A stretch of 49,262 nt of DNA from DATAQC01 sp046263055 (GCA_046263055.1 JBHELO010000093.1:1-49262); one strand, 5' to 3'. Counted from the first letter of the stretch, positions 36,067 to 44,454 are shown. Program-made: numbers and translations. Notes: generated by a model from the sequence alone, not told the origin.

Positions 36067-37644
36067 ATGGCCGCCGAGAGTCCGTTCGACACCGTCCTCG
36101 TCGTCGACTTCGGGGCCCAGTACGCCCAGCTCATCGCCCGGCGGGTGCGCGAGGCCCACGTGTACTCCGAGATCGTGCCTCGCGACATGCCGGTGGCGGA
36201 GATGGTGGCCCGCCGGCCGGCCGGCATCATCTTCAGTGGCGGCCCCAAGTCGGTGCACGTGGAGGGGGCACCGTCCATCGACCCCGCCCTGTACGACGCC
36301 GGGGTGCCCGTGCTCGGCATCTGCTACGGCGCCCAGCTGGTGGCCGCCCAGCTCGGCGGCGAGGTGGCCCGCACCGGGGTGGCCGAGTACGGCCGCACCG
36401 CTCTGGACATCACCGCCGGCTCAGCGCTGTTCGCCGACCTGCCGACGGCCCAGGACGTGTGGATGAGCCACGCCGATTCCATCGTGTCGGCGCCGCCCGG
36501 CTTCCGGGTCACGGCCCGCACCGCCATGGTCCCGGTGGCCGCCCTGGAGGACGCCGAGCGCCGGGTCTACGGCGTCCAGTTCCACCCCGAGGTGGCTCAC
36601 ACGCCGCGCGGCCAGGAGGTCCTCAAGCACTTCCTGTACGACGTGTGCGGGTGCCGGCCGCGGTGGACGATGGTGTCCATCATCGAGGAGGCGGTGGCCG
36701 CCGTGCAGGCCCAGGTGGGCACCGCCAAGGTGCTCTGCGGCCTGTCCGGGGGAGTGGACTCGGCGGTGGCCGCCGCCCTTGTGCACAAGGCGGTGGGCGA
36801 CCAGCTCACGTGCGTGTTCGTGGACACCGGCCTCATGCGCCAGGGCGAGGCCGAGCAGGTGGAGGACACCTTCCGCCGCCAGTTCCAGGTGGACCTCGTG
36901 CACGCCAAGGCCGCCGACCGCTTCCTGGAGGCCCTGGCCGGCGTGGAGGACCCCGAGCTCAAGCGCCGGGCCATCGGCACCACCTTCATCCGGGTGTTCG
37001 AGGAGGTGGCCACCGACGCCGTGTCCGCCGCCCACGGGGCTGCCCGGGCTGCAGGGGAGGCACGCTTCCTGGTGCAGGGCACGCTGTACCCCGACGTCAT
37101 CGAGTCGGGCACCAAGGACGCGGCCCGCATCAAGTCCCACCACAACGTGGGCGGCCTGCCCGACGACATGGCGTTCGCGCTGGTGGAGCCGCTCCGCAAC
37201 CTGTTCAAGGACGAGGTGCGGGCCATGGGCGAGGAGCTCGGCCTGCCCGAGGACATCGTGTGGCGCCAGCCCTTCCCCGGCCCCGGCCTGGCCGTGCGCA
37301 TCGTGGGCACGGTGACGCCCGAGCGACTGGAGATCTTGCGGGCGGCCGACGCCATCGTGGTGGAGGAGGTCCGCCGGGCCGACCTCCACCGCGACCTGTG
37401 GCAGGCCTTCGCAGTGCTGCTCAGCGTGCGGTCAGTGGGGGTGATGGGCGACGAGCGCACGTACGGCCATCCCATCGTCATCCGGGCTGTCGAGAGCGAC
37501 GACGCCATGACCGCCGACTGGGCTCGCCTCCCCTACGACCTGCTGGAGCGCCTGTCGTCGCGCATCATCGCCGAGGTCCCGGGCGTCAACCGGGTGGCCC
37601 TGGACATCACGTCCAAGCCCCCCGGCACCATCGAGTGGGAGTGA
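36067..37644 (+). CDS. guaA: GMP synthase (glutamine-hydrolysing)
   Basis: GuaA aminates XMP to GMP using glutamine and ATP. The 525-aa product has the class I glutaminase domain with the catalytic triad Cys in GVPVLGICYGAQLV, and His and Glu in VQFHPEVAHTPRG. The ATP-pyrophosphatase domain has the PP-loop LCGLSGGVDSAVAAAL, and the C-terminal dimerisation domain has KSHHNVGGLPDDMAF, RQPFPGPGLAVRIVG and ends ITSKPPGTIEWE. Length is normal. The start matches the family (DTVLVVDFGAQYAQLIARRV) and lies 5 nt after a -10 box. Regulation through the two upstream palindromes is inferred. Confidence 0.97.
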   Translation: MAAESPFDTVLVVDFGAQYAQLIARRVREAHVYSEIVPRDMPVAEMVARRPAGIIFSGGPKSVHVEGAPSIDPALYDAGVPVLGICYGAQLVAAQLGGEVARTGVAEYGRTALDITAGSALFADLPTAQDVWMSHADSIVSAPPGFRVTARTAMVPVAALEDAERRVYGVQFHPEVAHTPRGQEVLKHFLYDVCGCRPRWTMVSIIEEAVAAVQAQVGTAKVLCGLSGGVDSAVAAALVHKAVGDQLTCVFVDTGLMRQGEAEQVEDTFRRQFQVDLVHAKAADRFLEALAGVEDPELKRRAIGTTFIRVFEEVATDAVSAAHGAARAAGEARFLVQGTLYPDVIESGTKDAARIKSHHNVGGLPDDMAFALVEPLRNLFKDEVRAMGEELGLPEDIVWRQPFPGPGLAVRIVGTVTPERLEILRAADAIVVEEVRRADLHRDLWQAFAVLLSVRSVGVMGDERTYGHPIVIRAVESDDAMTADWARLPYDLLERLSSRIIAEVPGVNRVALDITSKPPGTIEWE

Positions 37645-37667
37645 GGTCAACCGGCACACCCCCCCGG

Positions 37668-37673
37668 TAGGTT
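37668..37673 (+). promoter_or_regulatory. Predicted leaderless promoter -10 box of pcrA
   Basis: TAGGTT ends 7 nt before the ATG at 37681. GGTAGGTTG here is identical to the string ahead of purN. Confidence 0.55.
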
Positions 37674-37680
37674 GGGCACG

Positions 37681-39975
37681 ATGCCCGCCGCCCCCGACCT
37701 CCTCTCCAGCCTCAACCCCGTGCAGCGGGAGGCCGTGACCCACCCGGGCGGCCCATTGCTGATCGTGGCCGGCGCCGGTTCGGGCAAGACCCGCGTGCTC
37801 ACCCACCGGGTGGCGTGGCTCATCCGTGAGCTGGGGGTGTCGCCGTTCGAGATCGCCGCCATCACCTTCACCAACAAGGCGGCCGACGAGATGAAGGGCC
37901 GGGTGGCCGCCCTCGTCGGGCCGGTGGCCCGGCGCATGTGGGTGTGCACCTTCCACTCGGCCTGCGTGCGCATCCTCCGGCGCGACGGCTCCGCCCTCGG
38001 CTACTCGTCGTCGTTCACGATCTACGACCAGGCCGACGCCGAGCGCCTCACCACCTACGTCCTGCGCGACCTCAACATCGACCCCAAGCGGTTCCCACCC
38101 CGCACCGTGCACGCCGTCATCAGCGCCGCCAAGAACGAGACGGTGGGCGCCGGGGCCTACGCCGACCGGGCGGCCAACGTCTACGAGCGTCGCATCGCCG
38201 ATGTCTACCGCGAGTACCAGCGCCGCCTGCGGGCGGCCAACGCCATGGACTTCGACGACCTGCTCCTCGTCACCGTCGAGCTGTTCCGCGGCCATCCCGA
38301 GGCGCTGGCCCACTACCAGGAGCGCTTCGCCCACATCCTGGTGGACGAGTTCCAGGACACCAACCGGGCCCAGAACGAGATCGTCACCATGCTGGCCCAG
38401 GGCCACCGCAACATCTGTGTGGTGGGCGACAGCGACCAGTCGGTATACCGCTTCCGGGGGGCCGACATCCGCAACATCTTGGAGTTCGAGGACGCCTTCC
38501 CCGACGCCACCCTCATCGTGTTGGAGCAGAACTACCGGTCCACCCAGACGATCCTGGACGCCGCCAACGCGGTGATCGCCAACAACGCCATGCGCAAGCC
38601 CAAGGCGCTGTGGACCGAGCAGGTGGGCGGCGAGCTCATCGAGCGCTACTACGCCGAGGACGAGCACGACGAGGCCACCTGGGTGACCGGCCAAATGTCG
38701 CGCCTCCGCTCCTCCGAGCACTACCGCTGGGCCGACATGGCCGTCTTCTACCGCACCAACGCCCAGAGCCGGGTGCTGGAGGAGCACCTGGTGCGCCGCA
38801 ACATCCCCTACAAGGTGGTGGGCGGCACCCGGTTCTACGAGCGCCGGGAGATCAAGGACGCCATCGCCTACCTGCGGGCGGTGGTGAACCCCACCGACGA
38901 GGTGTCGGTGCGCCGGATCCTCAACGTGCCCAAGCGGGGGATCGGGGACACCAGCGTGTCCCGCCTCGACGCCTGGGCCGCTGCCCACGATGCCTCGTTT
39001 GCCGACGCCCTGGGTGCCGCCGCCGAGGCCGGCGTGGGCGGGCGGGCCTTGGCCGGTGTCGGGGAGGTGGCCACCCTGCTGGCGAAGCTCCGGACCGACG
39101 CCGAGAGGGGCGCCGGGCCGGCCGCCCTGCTGGAGCGCATCCTCACCGACACCGGCTACCTGGCCGAGCTCGAGGAGGACGGGTCCATCGAGGCCCAGGG
39201 CCGGGCCGAGAACCTGGGCGAGCTGGTGGGCACCGCCCGCCAGTTCGAGGAGGCGGCGGCCGAGGCCGGCGAGCCCCCGACCCCGGGCGCCTTCCTGGAA
39301 TCGGTCAGCCTGGTGGCCGACGCCGACGAGCTCGACCCCGACGAGTCGAGCGTCGTGCTCATGACCCTGCACACGGCCAAGGGCCTGGAGTTCGACGCCG
39401 TGTTTCTGATCGGCATGGAGGACGGCGTCTTCCCCCACCTGCGATCCCTGGGCGAGCCCGACGAGCTGGAGGAGGAGCGCCGGCTCTGCTACGTGGGCAT
39501 CACCCGGGCCCGCAAGCGGCTGCACCTGTCCCATGCGTGGAGCCGGATGCTGTTCGGCTCCACCCAGTACAACCCGCCGAGCCGGTTCCTCAAGGAGATC
39601 CCCGAGGATCTCACCGCCCTGGCCGAGTCGGGCCGGTCGCGGGACCGGTTCGGTCGCCAGCGGTCGGGCCGGGAGCGCATCGTGGAAGCCGCCCTACGCG
39701 GGCACCGGGGCGACACCGGTGATGGCGGCGCTGGCGGCGGCGGGCGGTTCGGCTCCGGCGCTTCCCGGCCGTTGCCGTCGCCCACCCGGACGAGTGGCGC
39801 CGAGCGCCTCGGCCTGGCGGTGGGCGACGACGTGGTGCACGGCAAGTTCGGCGAGGGCGTGGTGCTCGAGCTCGTGGGCTCGGGGGACAAGGCGGAGGCG
39901 GTCGTGCGCTTCCCGGGCCTGGGCGAGAAGCACCTCCTGCTGGCCTGGGCGCCCCTCAAGAAGATCGAGCGCTGA
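37681..39975 (+). CDS. pcrA: ATP-dependent DNA helicase PcrA/UvrD
   Basis: This SF1 3'-5' helicase acts in nucleotide excision repair and clears recombination and replication intermediates. The 764-aa product has the Q-motif start LLSSLNPVQREAV, Walker A GAGSGKTRVL (31-37), AITFTNKAADEMKGRV, Walker B region LVDEFQDTNRAQNEI, VVGDSDQSVYRFRGAD, EQNYRST, VMTLHTAKGLEFDAVFLIGM and YVGITRARKRLHLSHAWSR. The C-terminal Tudor-like domain is present (GDDVVHGKFGEGVVLEL). The ATG at 37681 is preferred over the TTG at 37672, which lies inside the -10 box. Confidence 0.96.
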   Translation: MPAAPDLLSSLNPVQREAVTHPGGPLLIVAGAGSGKTRVLTHRVAWLIRELGVSPFEIAAITFTNKAADEMKGRVAALVGPVARRMWVCTFHSACVRILRRDGSALGYSSSFTIYDQADAERLTTYVLRDLNIDPKRFPPRTVHAVISAAKNETVGAGAYADRAANVYERRIADVYREYQRRLRAANAMDFDDLLLVTVELFRGHPEALAHYQERFAHILVDEFQDTNRAQNEIVTMLAQGHRNICVVGDSDQSVYRFRGADIRNILEFEDAFPDATLIVLEQNYRSTQTILDAANAVIANNAMRKPKALWTEQVGGELIERYYAEDEHDEATWVTGQMSRLRSSEHYRWADMAVFYRTNAQSRVLEEHLVRRNIPYKVVGGTRFYERREIKDAIAYLRAVVNPTDEVSVRRILNVPKRGIGDTSVSRLDAWAAAHDASFADALGAAAEAGVGGRALAGVGEVATLLAKLRTDAERGAGPAALLERILTDTGYLAELEEDGSIEAQGRAENLGELVGTARQFEEAAAEAGEPPTPGAFLESVSLVADADELDPDESSVVLMTLHTAKGLEFDAVFLIGMEDGVFPHLRSLGEPDELEEERRLCYVGITRARKRLHLSHAWSRMLFGSTQYNPPSRFLKEIPEDLTALAESGRSRDRFGRQRSGRERIVEAALRGHRGDTGDGGAGGGGRFGSGASRPLPSPTRTSGAERLGLAVGDDVVHGKFGEGVVLELVGSGDKAEAVVRFPGLGEKHLLLAWAPLKKIER

Positions 39976-40025
39976 CCCGGGAGCCCCGCGGCAAGGGCGG
40001 GCGGAGCGGGCGGGCGCCCGGGCGA

Positions 40026-40556
40026 TCAGGAGGGCGGCGGGGCAATGGTGGTGGTGGTGGACGCCGGCGCGGTCGGAGGTGGCTGGGGGTGGCGCAGGTC
40101 CACCAGCACCCGGCCCTTGTCGTCCACCTTGGTCGGGAAGCTGGACAGGCCGGTGCCGTCGGGCGGGTAGGTGGCGGCCGAGCAGCCACTCACGAACGCG
40201 TGCCGCGCCGCCCGCCAGGTGACCACGCAGGTGGCCGGCGCCTCGGGTGGGTGGGCATCGAACGTACGCCAGTCGCCCCCGCCCAGGTGCTGCACATAGA
40301 CGTCGCGGCCCCGGCCCAGCGGGTCGGGAAGCAGCAGCGGTCCCTGGCGGGCCACCGCGCCGGCCAGAGGCGTGGCCTGGCCCAGGACGTAGAGGTCGGT
40401 GCCCACCCGGCTGCGGGCCTGGCCCGAGCCGATGAGGTGGAGCACGGCCAGGAACAACAGCAGCCCCAGGGCCACGCCGCCCGTCGCCACCGCGATGGCG
40501 GTGGCGCCGTTGGAGATCTGCGGCCGCCGGCGGTACGGCGGGGGGGTTGAGGGCAC
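40026..40556 (-). CDS. Membrane-anchored protein of unknown function, possibly degenerate Rieske-like
   Basis: The 176-aa product starts with a short basic cytoplasmic stretch, then one transmembrane helix at about 20-43 (AIAVATGGVALGLLLFLAVL), an extracytoplasmic domain and a Pro/Thr-rich end. The domain holds two cysteines, C110 in TCVVTWRAARHAFVSGCSAA and C125 in the same segment, and the pattern YPPDGTGLSSFPTKVDDKGR before VLVDLR. This recalls the cluster-binding half of Rieske domains, but the His ligands are missing, so an iron-sulfur cluster is not expected. GTG at 40556 lies 6 nt after a CATACT box. A longer form (start 40625) would overlap the divergent remnant. Confidence 0.65.
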   Translation of the reverse strand: MPSTPPPYRRRPQISNGATAIAVATGGVALGLLLFLAVLHLIGSGQARSRVGTDLYVLGQATPLAGAVARQGPLLLPDPLGRGRDVYVQHLGGGDWRTFDAHPPEAPATCVVTWRAARHAFVSGCSAATYPPDGTGLSSFPTKVDDKGRVLVDLRHPQPPPTAPASTTTTIAPPPS

Positions 40557-40561
40557 CGCCC

Positions 40562-40567
40562 TAGTAT
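40562..40567 (+). promoter_or_regulatory. Predicted leaderless promoter -10 box of the B12-domain remnant
   Basis: TAGTAT ends 7 nt before the ATG at 40575, so the remnant still has an apparent promoter. It overlaps the minus-strand -10 box at 40563-40568. Confidence 0.5.
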
Positions 40568-40568
40568 G
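40563..40568 (-). promoter_or_regulatory. Predicted -10 box of the minus-strand membrane protein gene
   Basis: CATACT on the minus strand ends 6 nt before the GTG at 40556. It shares five bases with the plus-strand TAGTAT box. Confidence 0.4.
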
Positions 40569-40574
40569 CGTTCG

Positions 40575-40801
40575 ATGAGGCGGCCCTACCGGGTGGTCGT
40601 GGCCAAGCCCGGGCTCGAGGGTCACGACCGGGCGCCACGGTGATCGTGCGTACGCGGCGCGACCGCGGCTTCCGGGTGATCTGCGGCGGCCTGCGCGGGA
40701 CGCCCGGGCCGGCGACGGAGACGGTGCTCACCGAGGACGCCAGGACCGCATCCATCCGCCGGTGGCGGGAGCGTGCCCGGGACGAGCGGGAAGCGTCCTG
40801 A
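40575..40801 (+). pseudogene. Frameshifted, truncated cobalamin (B12)-binding domain gene
   Basis: From the ATG the frame reads RPYRVVVAKPGLEGHDR and then stops after three more codons. A one-base shift at a G-run near 40629-40632 restores GATVIVRTRRDRGFRVI and GGLRGTPGPATETVLTEDA. Both halves match the start of B12-binding domains of the methylmalonyl-CoA mutase type, whose consensus is VAKPGLDGHDRGA-VI-R-LRD-GFEVI, with the cobalt-coordinating His in LDGHDRG. After TEDA the similarity ends and a short basic tail (RWRERARDEREAS) closes the frame, so about two thirds of the domain is lost. It directly precedes sucC. A sequencing error could explain the frameshift but not the missing part. Confidence 0.75.
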
Positions 40802-40804
40802 CCC

Positions 40805-41947
40805 GTGGACCTGCTGGAGTACCAGGGCAAGGAGCTGCTGGCCGCGGCCGGCGTGGCCGTGCCCCGCGGCGGCGTGGCCGACAGCGCCGATGCCGCCGCC
40901 GCCCACGCCGAGGCCCTCGGCTACCCGGTGGTGGTCAAGGCCCAGGTGCAGGCGGGAGGCCGGGGCAAGGCGGGGGGCATTCAGGTGGCGACCTCGGCCG
41001 AGGAGGTCCACGGGTACGTCCGGAGGATGCTCGACCGGCCCCTCAAGGGCCTGGTGGTCCGGCGGGTCTGGGTGGAGCAGGCGTCCGACGTCGACCACGA
41101 GTACTACGCCTCGTTCACGTTCGACCGGGCCGCCCGGCTGCACCTGGCGATGGTGTCCGCCCGGGGCGGCATGGACATCGAGGAGGTGGCCGCCGCCGAT
41201 CCCGGGGCCATCTCCCGGCTCCACGTGGACCCGCTCGACGGCCTGTCGGCGGCGGCCGCCGCCAACCTGGCGCGGGAGGCCGGCTTCCCCGAGGCGGTGG
41301 CCGGCGAAGCGGCGAGCGTCCTGCTCTCGCTGTGGGCCGCCTACCGGGACGCCGACGCCGAGCTGGTGGAGGTCAACCCGCTGGCCGTCACCGCCGGCGG
41401 CCGGGTGGTGGCCCTCGACGCCAAGGTCACCCTGGACGACAGCGCCGGCTTCCGCCACCCGGAGTGGGAGGCGTGGCGAGCGGCCGAGGACCTCGACGAC
41501 CGAGAGCGGCTGGCCCGGGCCAAGGGGTTGAACTACATCGGCCTGGCCGGCACCGTGGGCATCATCGGCAACGGGGCGGGCCTGGTGATGAGCACCCTCG
41601 ACCTGGTCAACCAGGTGGGGGGGACGGCCGCCAACTTCTTGGACGTGGGTGGCGGGGCGGGCGCCGACGTGGTGGCCGCCGCCCTCGAGGTGGTGAACAG
41701 CGACCTCAACGTGCGGGCCATCCTGGTCAACATCTTCGGGGGCATCACGAGGGGCGAGCAGGTGGCCCTCGGCATCGTGGAGGCCCTGCGACGGGTCGAG
41801 TTGCGCAGCCCCATCATCGTCCGCCTGGACGGCACCAACGCCGAGGAGGGCCGGGCCATCCTGGCCACCCACGCCTCCGATCAGCTGGTGTCCGAGCCCA
41901 CGATGCTGGCCGCCGCCCGCCGGGCCGTCGCCTTGGCCGCCCGCTAG
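40805..41947 (+). CDS. sucC: Succinyl-CoA synthetase beta subunit (ADP-forming)
   Basis: SucC is the nucleotide-binding beta subunit of the TCA-cycle enzyme that converts succinyl-CoA to succinate with ATP or GTP formation. The 380-aa product has MDLLEYQGKELLAAAGVAVP, the ATP-grasp segment YPVVVKAQVQAGGRGKAGGI, ELVEVNPLAVTAGGRVVALD and the C-terminal domain with NGAGLVMSTLDLVNQVGG, NIFGGITRGEQVA and RLDGTNAEEGRAIL. Length is normal. GTG at 40805 is 3 nt after the B12-domain remnant. No ribosome-binding site is obvious, apart from GAGCGGGAAG in the remnant end. Confidence 0.95.
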   Translation: MDLLEYQGKELLAAAGVAVPRGGVADSADAAAAHAEALGYPVVVKAQVQAGGRGKAGGIQVATSAEEVHGYVRRMLDRPLKGLVVRRVWVEQASDVDHEYYASFTFDRAARLHLAMVSARGGMDIEEVAAADPGAISRLHVDPLDGLSAAAAANLAREAGFPEAVAGEAASVLLSLWAAYRDADAELVEVNPLAVTAGGRVVALDAKVTLDDSAGFRHPEWEAWRAAEDLDDRERLARAKGLNYIGLAGTVGIIGNGAGLVMSTLDLVNQVGGTAANFLDVGGGAGADVVAAALEVVNSDLNVRAILVNIFGGITRGEQVALGIVEALRRVELRSPIIVRLDGTNAEEGRAILATHASDQLVSEPTMLAAARRAVALAAR

Positions 41948-41962
41948 GCGGCAGGGACACAC

Positions 41963-42859
41963 GTGATCCTCGTCGACGAGACCACCCGGGTCGTCGTCCA
42001 GGGCCTCACCGGGAGCCAGGGCCGCTTCCACGGCCTGCGAAACCGGGCCTACGGGACGCAGGTGGTGGGCGGGGTGACGCCGGGCAAGGGCGGCACGGAC
42101 GTGGACGGCATCCCCGTGTTCGCCACCATGGCCGAGGCGGTGACGGCCACCGCGGCCGACGCCAGCCTGGTCTTCGTCCCCCCGCGCGGTGCGGCCGACG
42201 CGGTCGTGGAGGCGGCCGATGCCGGCGTGGGGCTGGTGGTGTGCATCACCGAGGGCATCCCACTGCACGACGAGGTACGGCTGAGCAGCTACCTCCATCG
42301 CCACCGGCCCGACACGGTGCTGGTCGGGCCCAACTGCCCGGGCGTCATCTCGCCGGGCAGGGCCAACCTGGGGATCATCCCGGGGGAGATCGCGCGAGCC
42401 GGGGGGCCGGTGGGGGTGGTGTCCCGCTCGGGGACGCTCACCTACCAGGCCCTCCACGAGCTGACCCGCCAGGGGATCGGCCAGACCACGTGTGTGGGGA
42501 TCGGCGGCGACCCGGTGCCCGGCACCGGGTTCCTCGACTGCCTGCGCCGGTTCGAGGACGACCCCGAGACCCGGGTCGTGATCCTCATCGGCGAGATCGG
42601 CGGCACCGACGAGGAGGTGGCGGCCGAGTTCGTGACCGGGATGGCCACGCCGGTCGTGGCCTACGTGGCCGGGCTCACCGCCCCGCCGGGGCGGCGCATG
42701 GGCCATGCCGGCGCCATCGTGTCCGGCCGGGGCGGCGGCGCCCGGGCCAAGATCGACGCCCTGGAGCGGGCGGGCGCCTCGGTGGTGATGGACCCCACCG
42801 GGATCGGCGTCCGCACCGCCGAGGTGGTGGCCGCCCTGCCCGCGCTCGGGGCGGGCTGA
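41963..42859 (+). CDS. sucD: Succinyl-CoA synthetase alpha subunit
   Basis: SucD binds CoA and carries the phosphohistidine. The 298-aa product has VVVQGLTGSQGRFHGLRNRA, GGVTPGKGGT, IPVFATMAEAV, VGPNCPGVISPGRANLGIIP, VSRSGTLTYQ and GIGGDPVPGTGFLDCLRRFE. The phosphorylated histidine is in RRMGHAGAIVSGRGGGA. Length is normal. It starts with GTG 15 nt after sucC. The two genes form an operon. Confidence 0.96.
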   Translation: MILVDETTRVVVQGLTGSQGRFHGLRNRAYGTQVVGGVTPGKGGTDVDGIPVFATMAEAVTATAADASLVFVPPRGAADAVVEAADAGVGLVVCITEGIPLHDEVRLSSYLHRHRPDTVLVGPNCPGVISPGRANLGIIPGEIARAGGPVGVVSRSGTLTYQALHELTRQGIGQTTCVGIGGDPVPGTGFLDCLRRFEDDPETRVVILIGEIGGTDEEVAAEFVTGMATPVVAYVAGLTAPPGRRMGHAGAIVSGRGGGARAKIDALERAGASVVMDPTGIGVRTAEVVAALPALGAG

Positions 42860-42892
42860 CGGTCCCAGGCGTCCGCCAGCGGGGCGCGAGCG

Positions 42893-42985
42893 ATGAGCGG
42901 GCCGGCCGCCGGCCGCCGGCCGCCCGCCGTCCTGAACGTCGTGGCGGCGGCCGCCATTCGCGGCACGCGGGTCGACGAGCGATGA
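42893..42985 (+). other. Small ORF from a duplicated amidase leader
   Basis: This 30-codon frame begins MSGPAAGRRPPAVLNVVAAA, a shortened, diverged version of the downstream amidase N-terminus. Two blocks are identical and collinear in both copies: 14 bp (42887-42900 and 42976-42989), covering the start codon, and 18 bp (42938-42955 and 43042-43059), encoding VVAAAA. Its stop overlaps the amidase ATG (ATGA). It is either a duplication scar or a coupled leader peptide. Confidence 0.55.
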
Positions 42986-43950
42986 GCGGCATCGGCCGCC
43001 CGCCGGCCGCCTCTGTCGCCGCCGCCGCCGCGGTGCTGGCGGTCGTGGCGGCGGCCGCCGCCGCCTGCGGGAGGTCGACGCCGGCCGGGCTGGCCCCGGC
43101 CCCGCCCACGACGGCTGCCCCCAGCCCGACCACGACCGAGGCCGTCCCGACCGGGCGGGGCGTACTGGTGACCGGCAGCGGTGTGGTGCTGCCCGTCCTG
43201 TCCGGGGCCGCCGGGCGGTGGACGGTTCGCACGCCCTGCGGCCAGCAGGCGGTGGTCACCGCCGGGACGCCGGTTCCCCGGGCGACCATAGTGTTGGACC
43301 CGGGCCACGGCGGCGACGAGCGGGGCGCGGTGTCGCCCGGTGGCCTCACCGAAAGCACGGTCAACCTGGCCGTCGCCCGCCGGGCCTCGGCCACCCTGGC
43401 GGCCGCGGGGGTGGCCGTCCAGCTGACGCGCCAGGCCGACTACGACCTGGCCATCCCGACGCGGGCGGCCATCGCCGAGGCCTTGTCACCCCGCGCCCTG
43501 GTGTCCCTGCACCACAACGCCGAGCCTGACGGCCCCCACGCCGGGCCGGGGACCGAGACCTACTACCAGCAGGCGTCACCCGAGTCCAAGCGCCTGGCCG
43601 GCCTGGTTTACGAGGAGGTGGCCCGGGCCCTGGCGGCCTACCGGGTCGCCTGGGTGGCGGACACCGACGCCGGCGCCAAGTACCGCCCGGGCGCCCGCGG
43701 CGACTACTACGCCATCCTGCGGCTCCCGTCCGCCATCCCCACCGTCCTGGCCGAGCTGGCGTACATCACCAACCCGCCGGAGGCCGACCTCCTGGCCCGC
43801 CCCGACGTCCAGGCGGTGGAGGGCGACGCGGTGGCCCGGGGCATCCTGCGCTGGCTGCGGACCTCCGACCCGGGCTCGGGGTTCACCGTGCCGTACCCCC
43901 GCACCGAGCCGGCCGGCGGCACCGTCACCTGCACCGACCCCCGCCTCTGA
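42982..43950 (+). CDS. N-acetylmuramoyl-L-alanine amidase (Amidase_3), probable lipoprotein
   Basis: This enzyme cuts the bond between MurNAc and the stem peptide of peptidoglycan. The 322-aa product has a signal sequence with an Ala-rich core ending in a possible lipobox (AAAAC, C29), a Pro/Thr-rich linker (about 34-56), and the Amidase_3 domain from about residue 100: IVLDPGHGGDERGA (H109), GLTESTVNLA (E124), VSLHHNAEPDGP (H177) and the catalytic Glu in VLAELAYITNPPEADLL (E258). All zinc and catalytic residues are present. It stands alone after sucD; the minus-strand membrane protein gene is convergent. Confidence 0.9.
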   Translation: MSGIGRPPAASVAAAAAVLAVVAAAAAACGRSTPAGLAPAPPTTAAPSPTTTEAVPTGRGVLVTGSGVVLPVLSGAAGRWTVRTPCGQQAVVTAGTPVPRATIVLDPGHGGDERGAVSPGGLTESTVNLAVARRASATLAAAGVAVQLTRQADYDLAIPTRAAIAEALSPRALVSLHHNAEPDGPHAGPGTETYYQQASPESKRLAGLVYEEVARALAAYRVAWVADTDAGAKYRPGARGDYYAILRLPSAIPTVLAELAYITNPPEADLLARPDVQAVEGDAVARGILRWLRTSDPGSGFTVPYPRTEPAGGTVTCTDPRL

Positions 43951-43965
43951 CGTCCCCCGCCGCCG

Positions 43966-44454
43966 TCAAACGGTGCCCGACCCACCTCCCCCAGGGGGTC
44001 CGTCGCGCCAGGTTTCGGGGGGTCCGGCGAGCGGACGTCGGTGGCCACGCTCCTTGCGGAGCATCACCGCCCCCACCACCAGGGCGGCGGCGGCCAGCAG
44101 GTCGAAGTAGAAGCCGACGCCCAGCCCGGCCGGCGAGCGGTCCAGGAGCAGGAAGCAGAACATGATCACCGCCGCGCCGATGGCCGCCACCAGGTGGATC
44201 TGCTCCCAGGTGAAGTCGCCCAGCAGCCGGGGCAGGCTGGCCACGCTCAGCTTGTCCAACAGCACTTGCAACAGCATGACGGTGCCCAGCAGCGGGACCA
44301 GGGTGGCCAGCGGGAAGAGACCGCTGGACCAGGCGCTGCGACCGACCGTGTTGTACTTGTACCAGGGGAAGAAGGAGAACAGCAGGTCCACCACGCCAGC
44401 GGCAACGATCACGATCTCGGCGGCGGTCAGCTTGCCCCGCAAGGAGTCGGCCAT
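43966..44454 (-). CDS. Four-helix membrane protein of unknown function
   Basis: The 162-aa product has about four hydrophobic helices: AAEIVIVAAGVVDLLFSFFP, LVPLLGTVMLLQVLL, LVAAIGAAVIMFCFLLL and YFDLLAAAALVVGAVML, then a cytoplasmic basic, Pro/Gly-rich tail. A conserved-looking PWYKYNT segment follows the first helix. I do not recognise a named family. The ATG at 44454 is used here. A TTG at 44466 lies 3 nt after GGAGGTGA, a strong but too-close ribosome-binding site, so the start is uncertain. It is divergent from purN. Confidence 0.75.
   Translation of the reverse strand: MADSLRGKLTAAEIVIVAAGVVDLLFSFFPWYKYNTVGRSAWSSGLFPLATLVPLLGTVMLLQVLLDKLSVASLPRLLGDFTWEQIHLVAAIGAAVIMFCFLLLDRSPAGLGVGFYFDLLAAAALVVGAVMLRKERGHRRPLAGPPETWRDGPPGGGGSGTV

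Noticed and set aside
37672..37680. TTG start for pcrA three codons upstream.
   Set aside because: The TTG lies within the predicted -10 box, and the ATG gives the family N-terminus.
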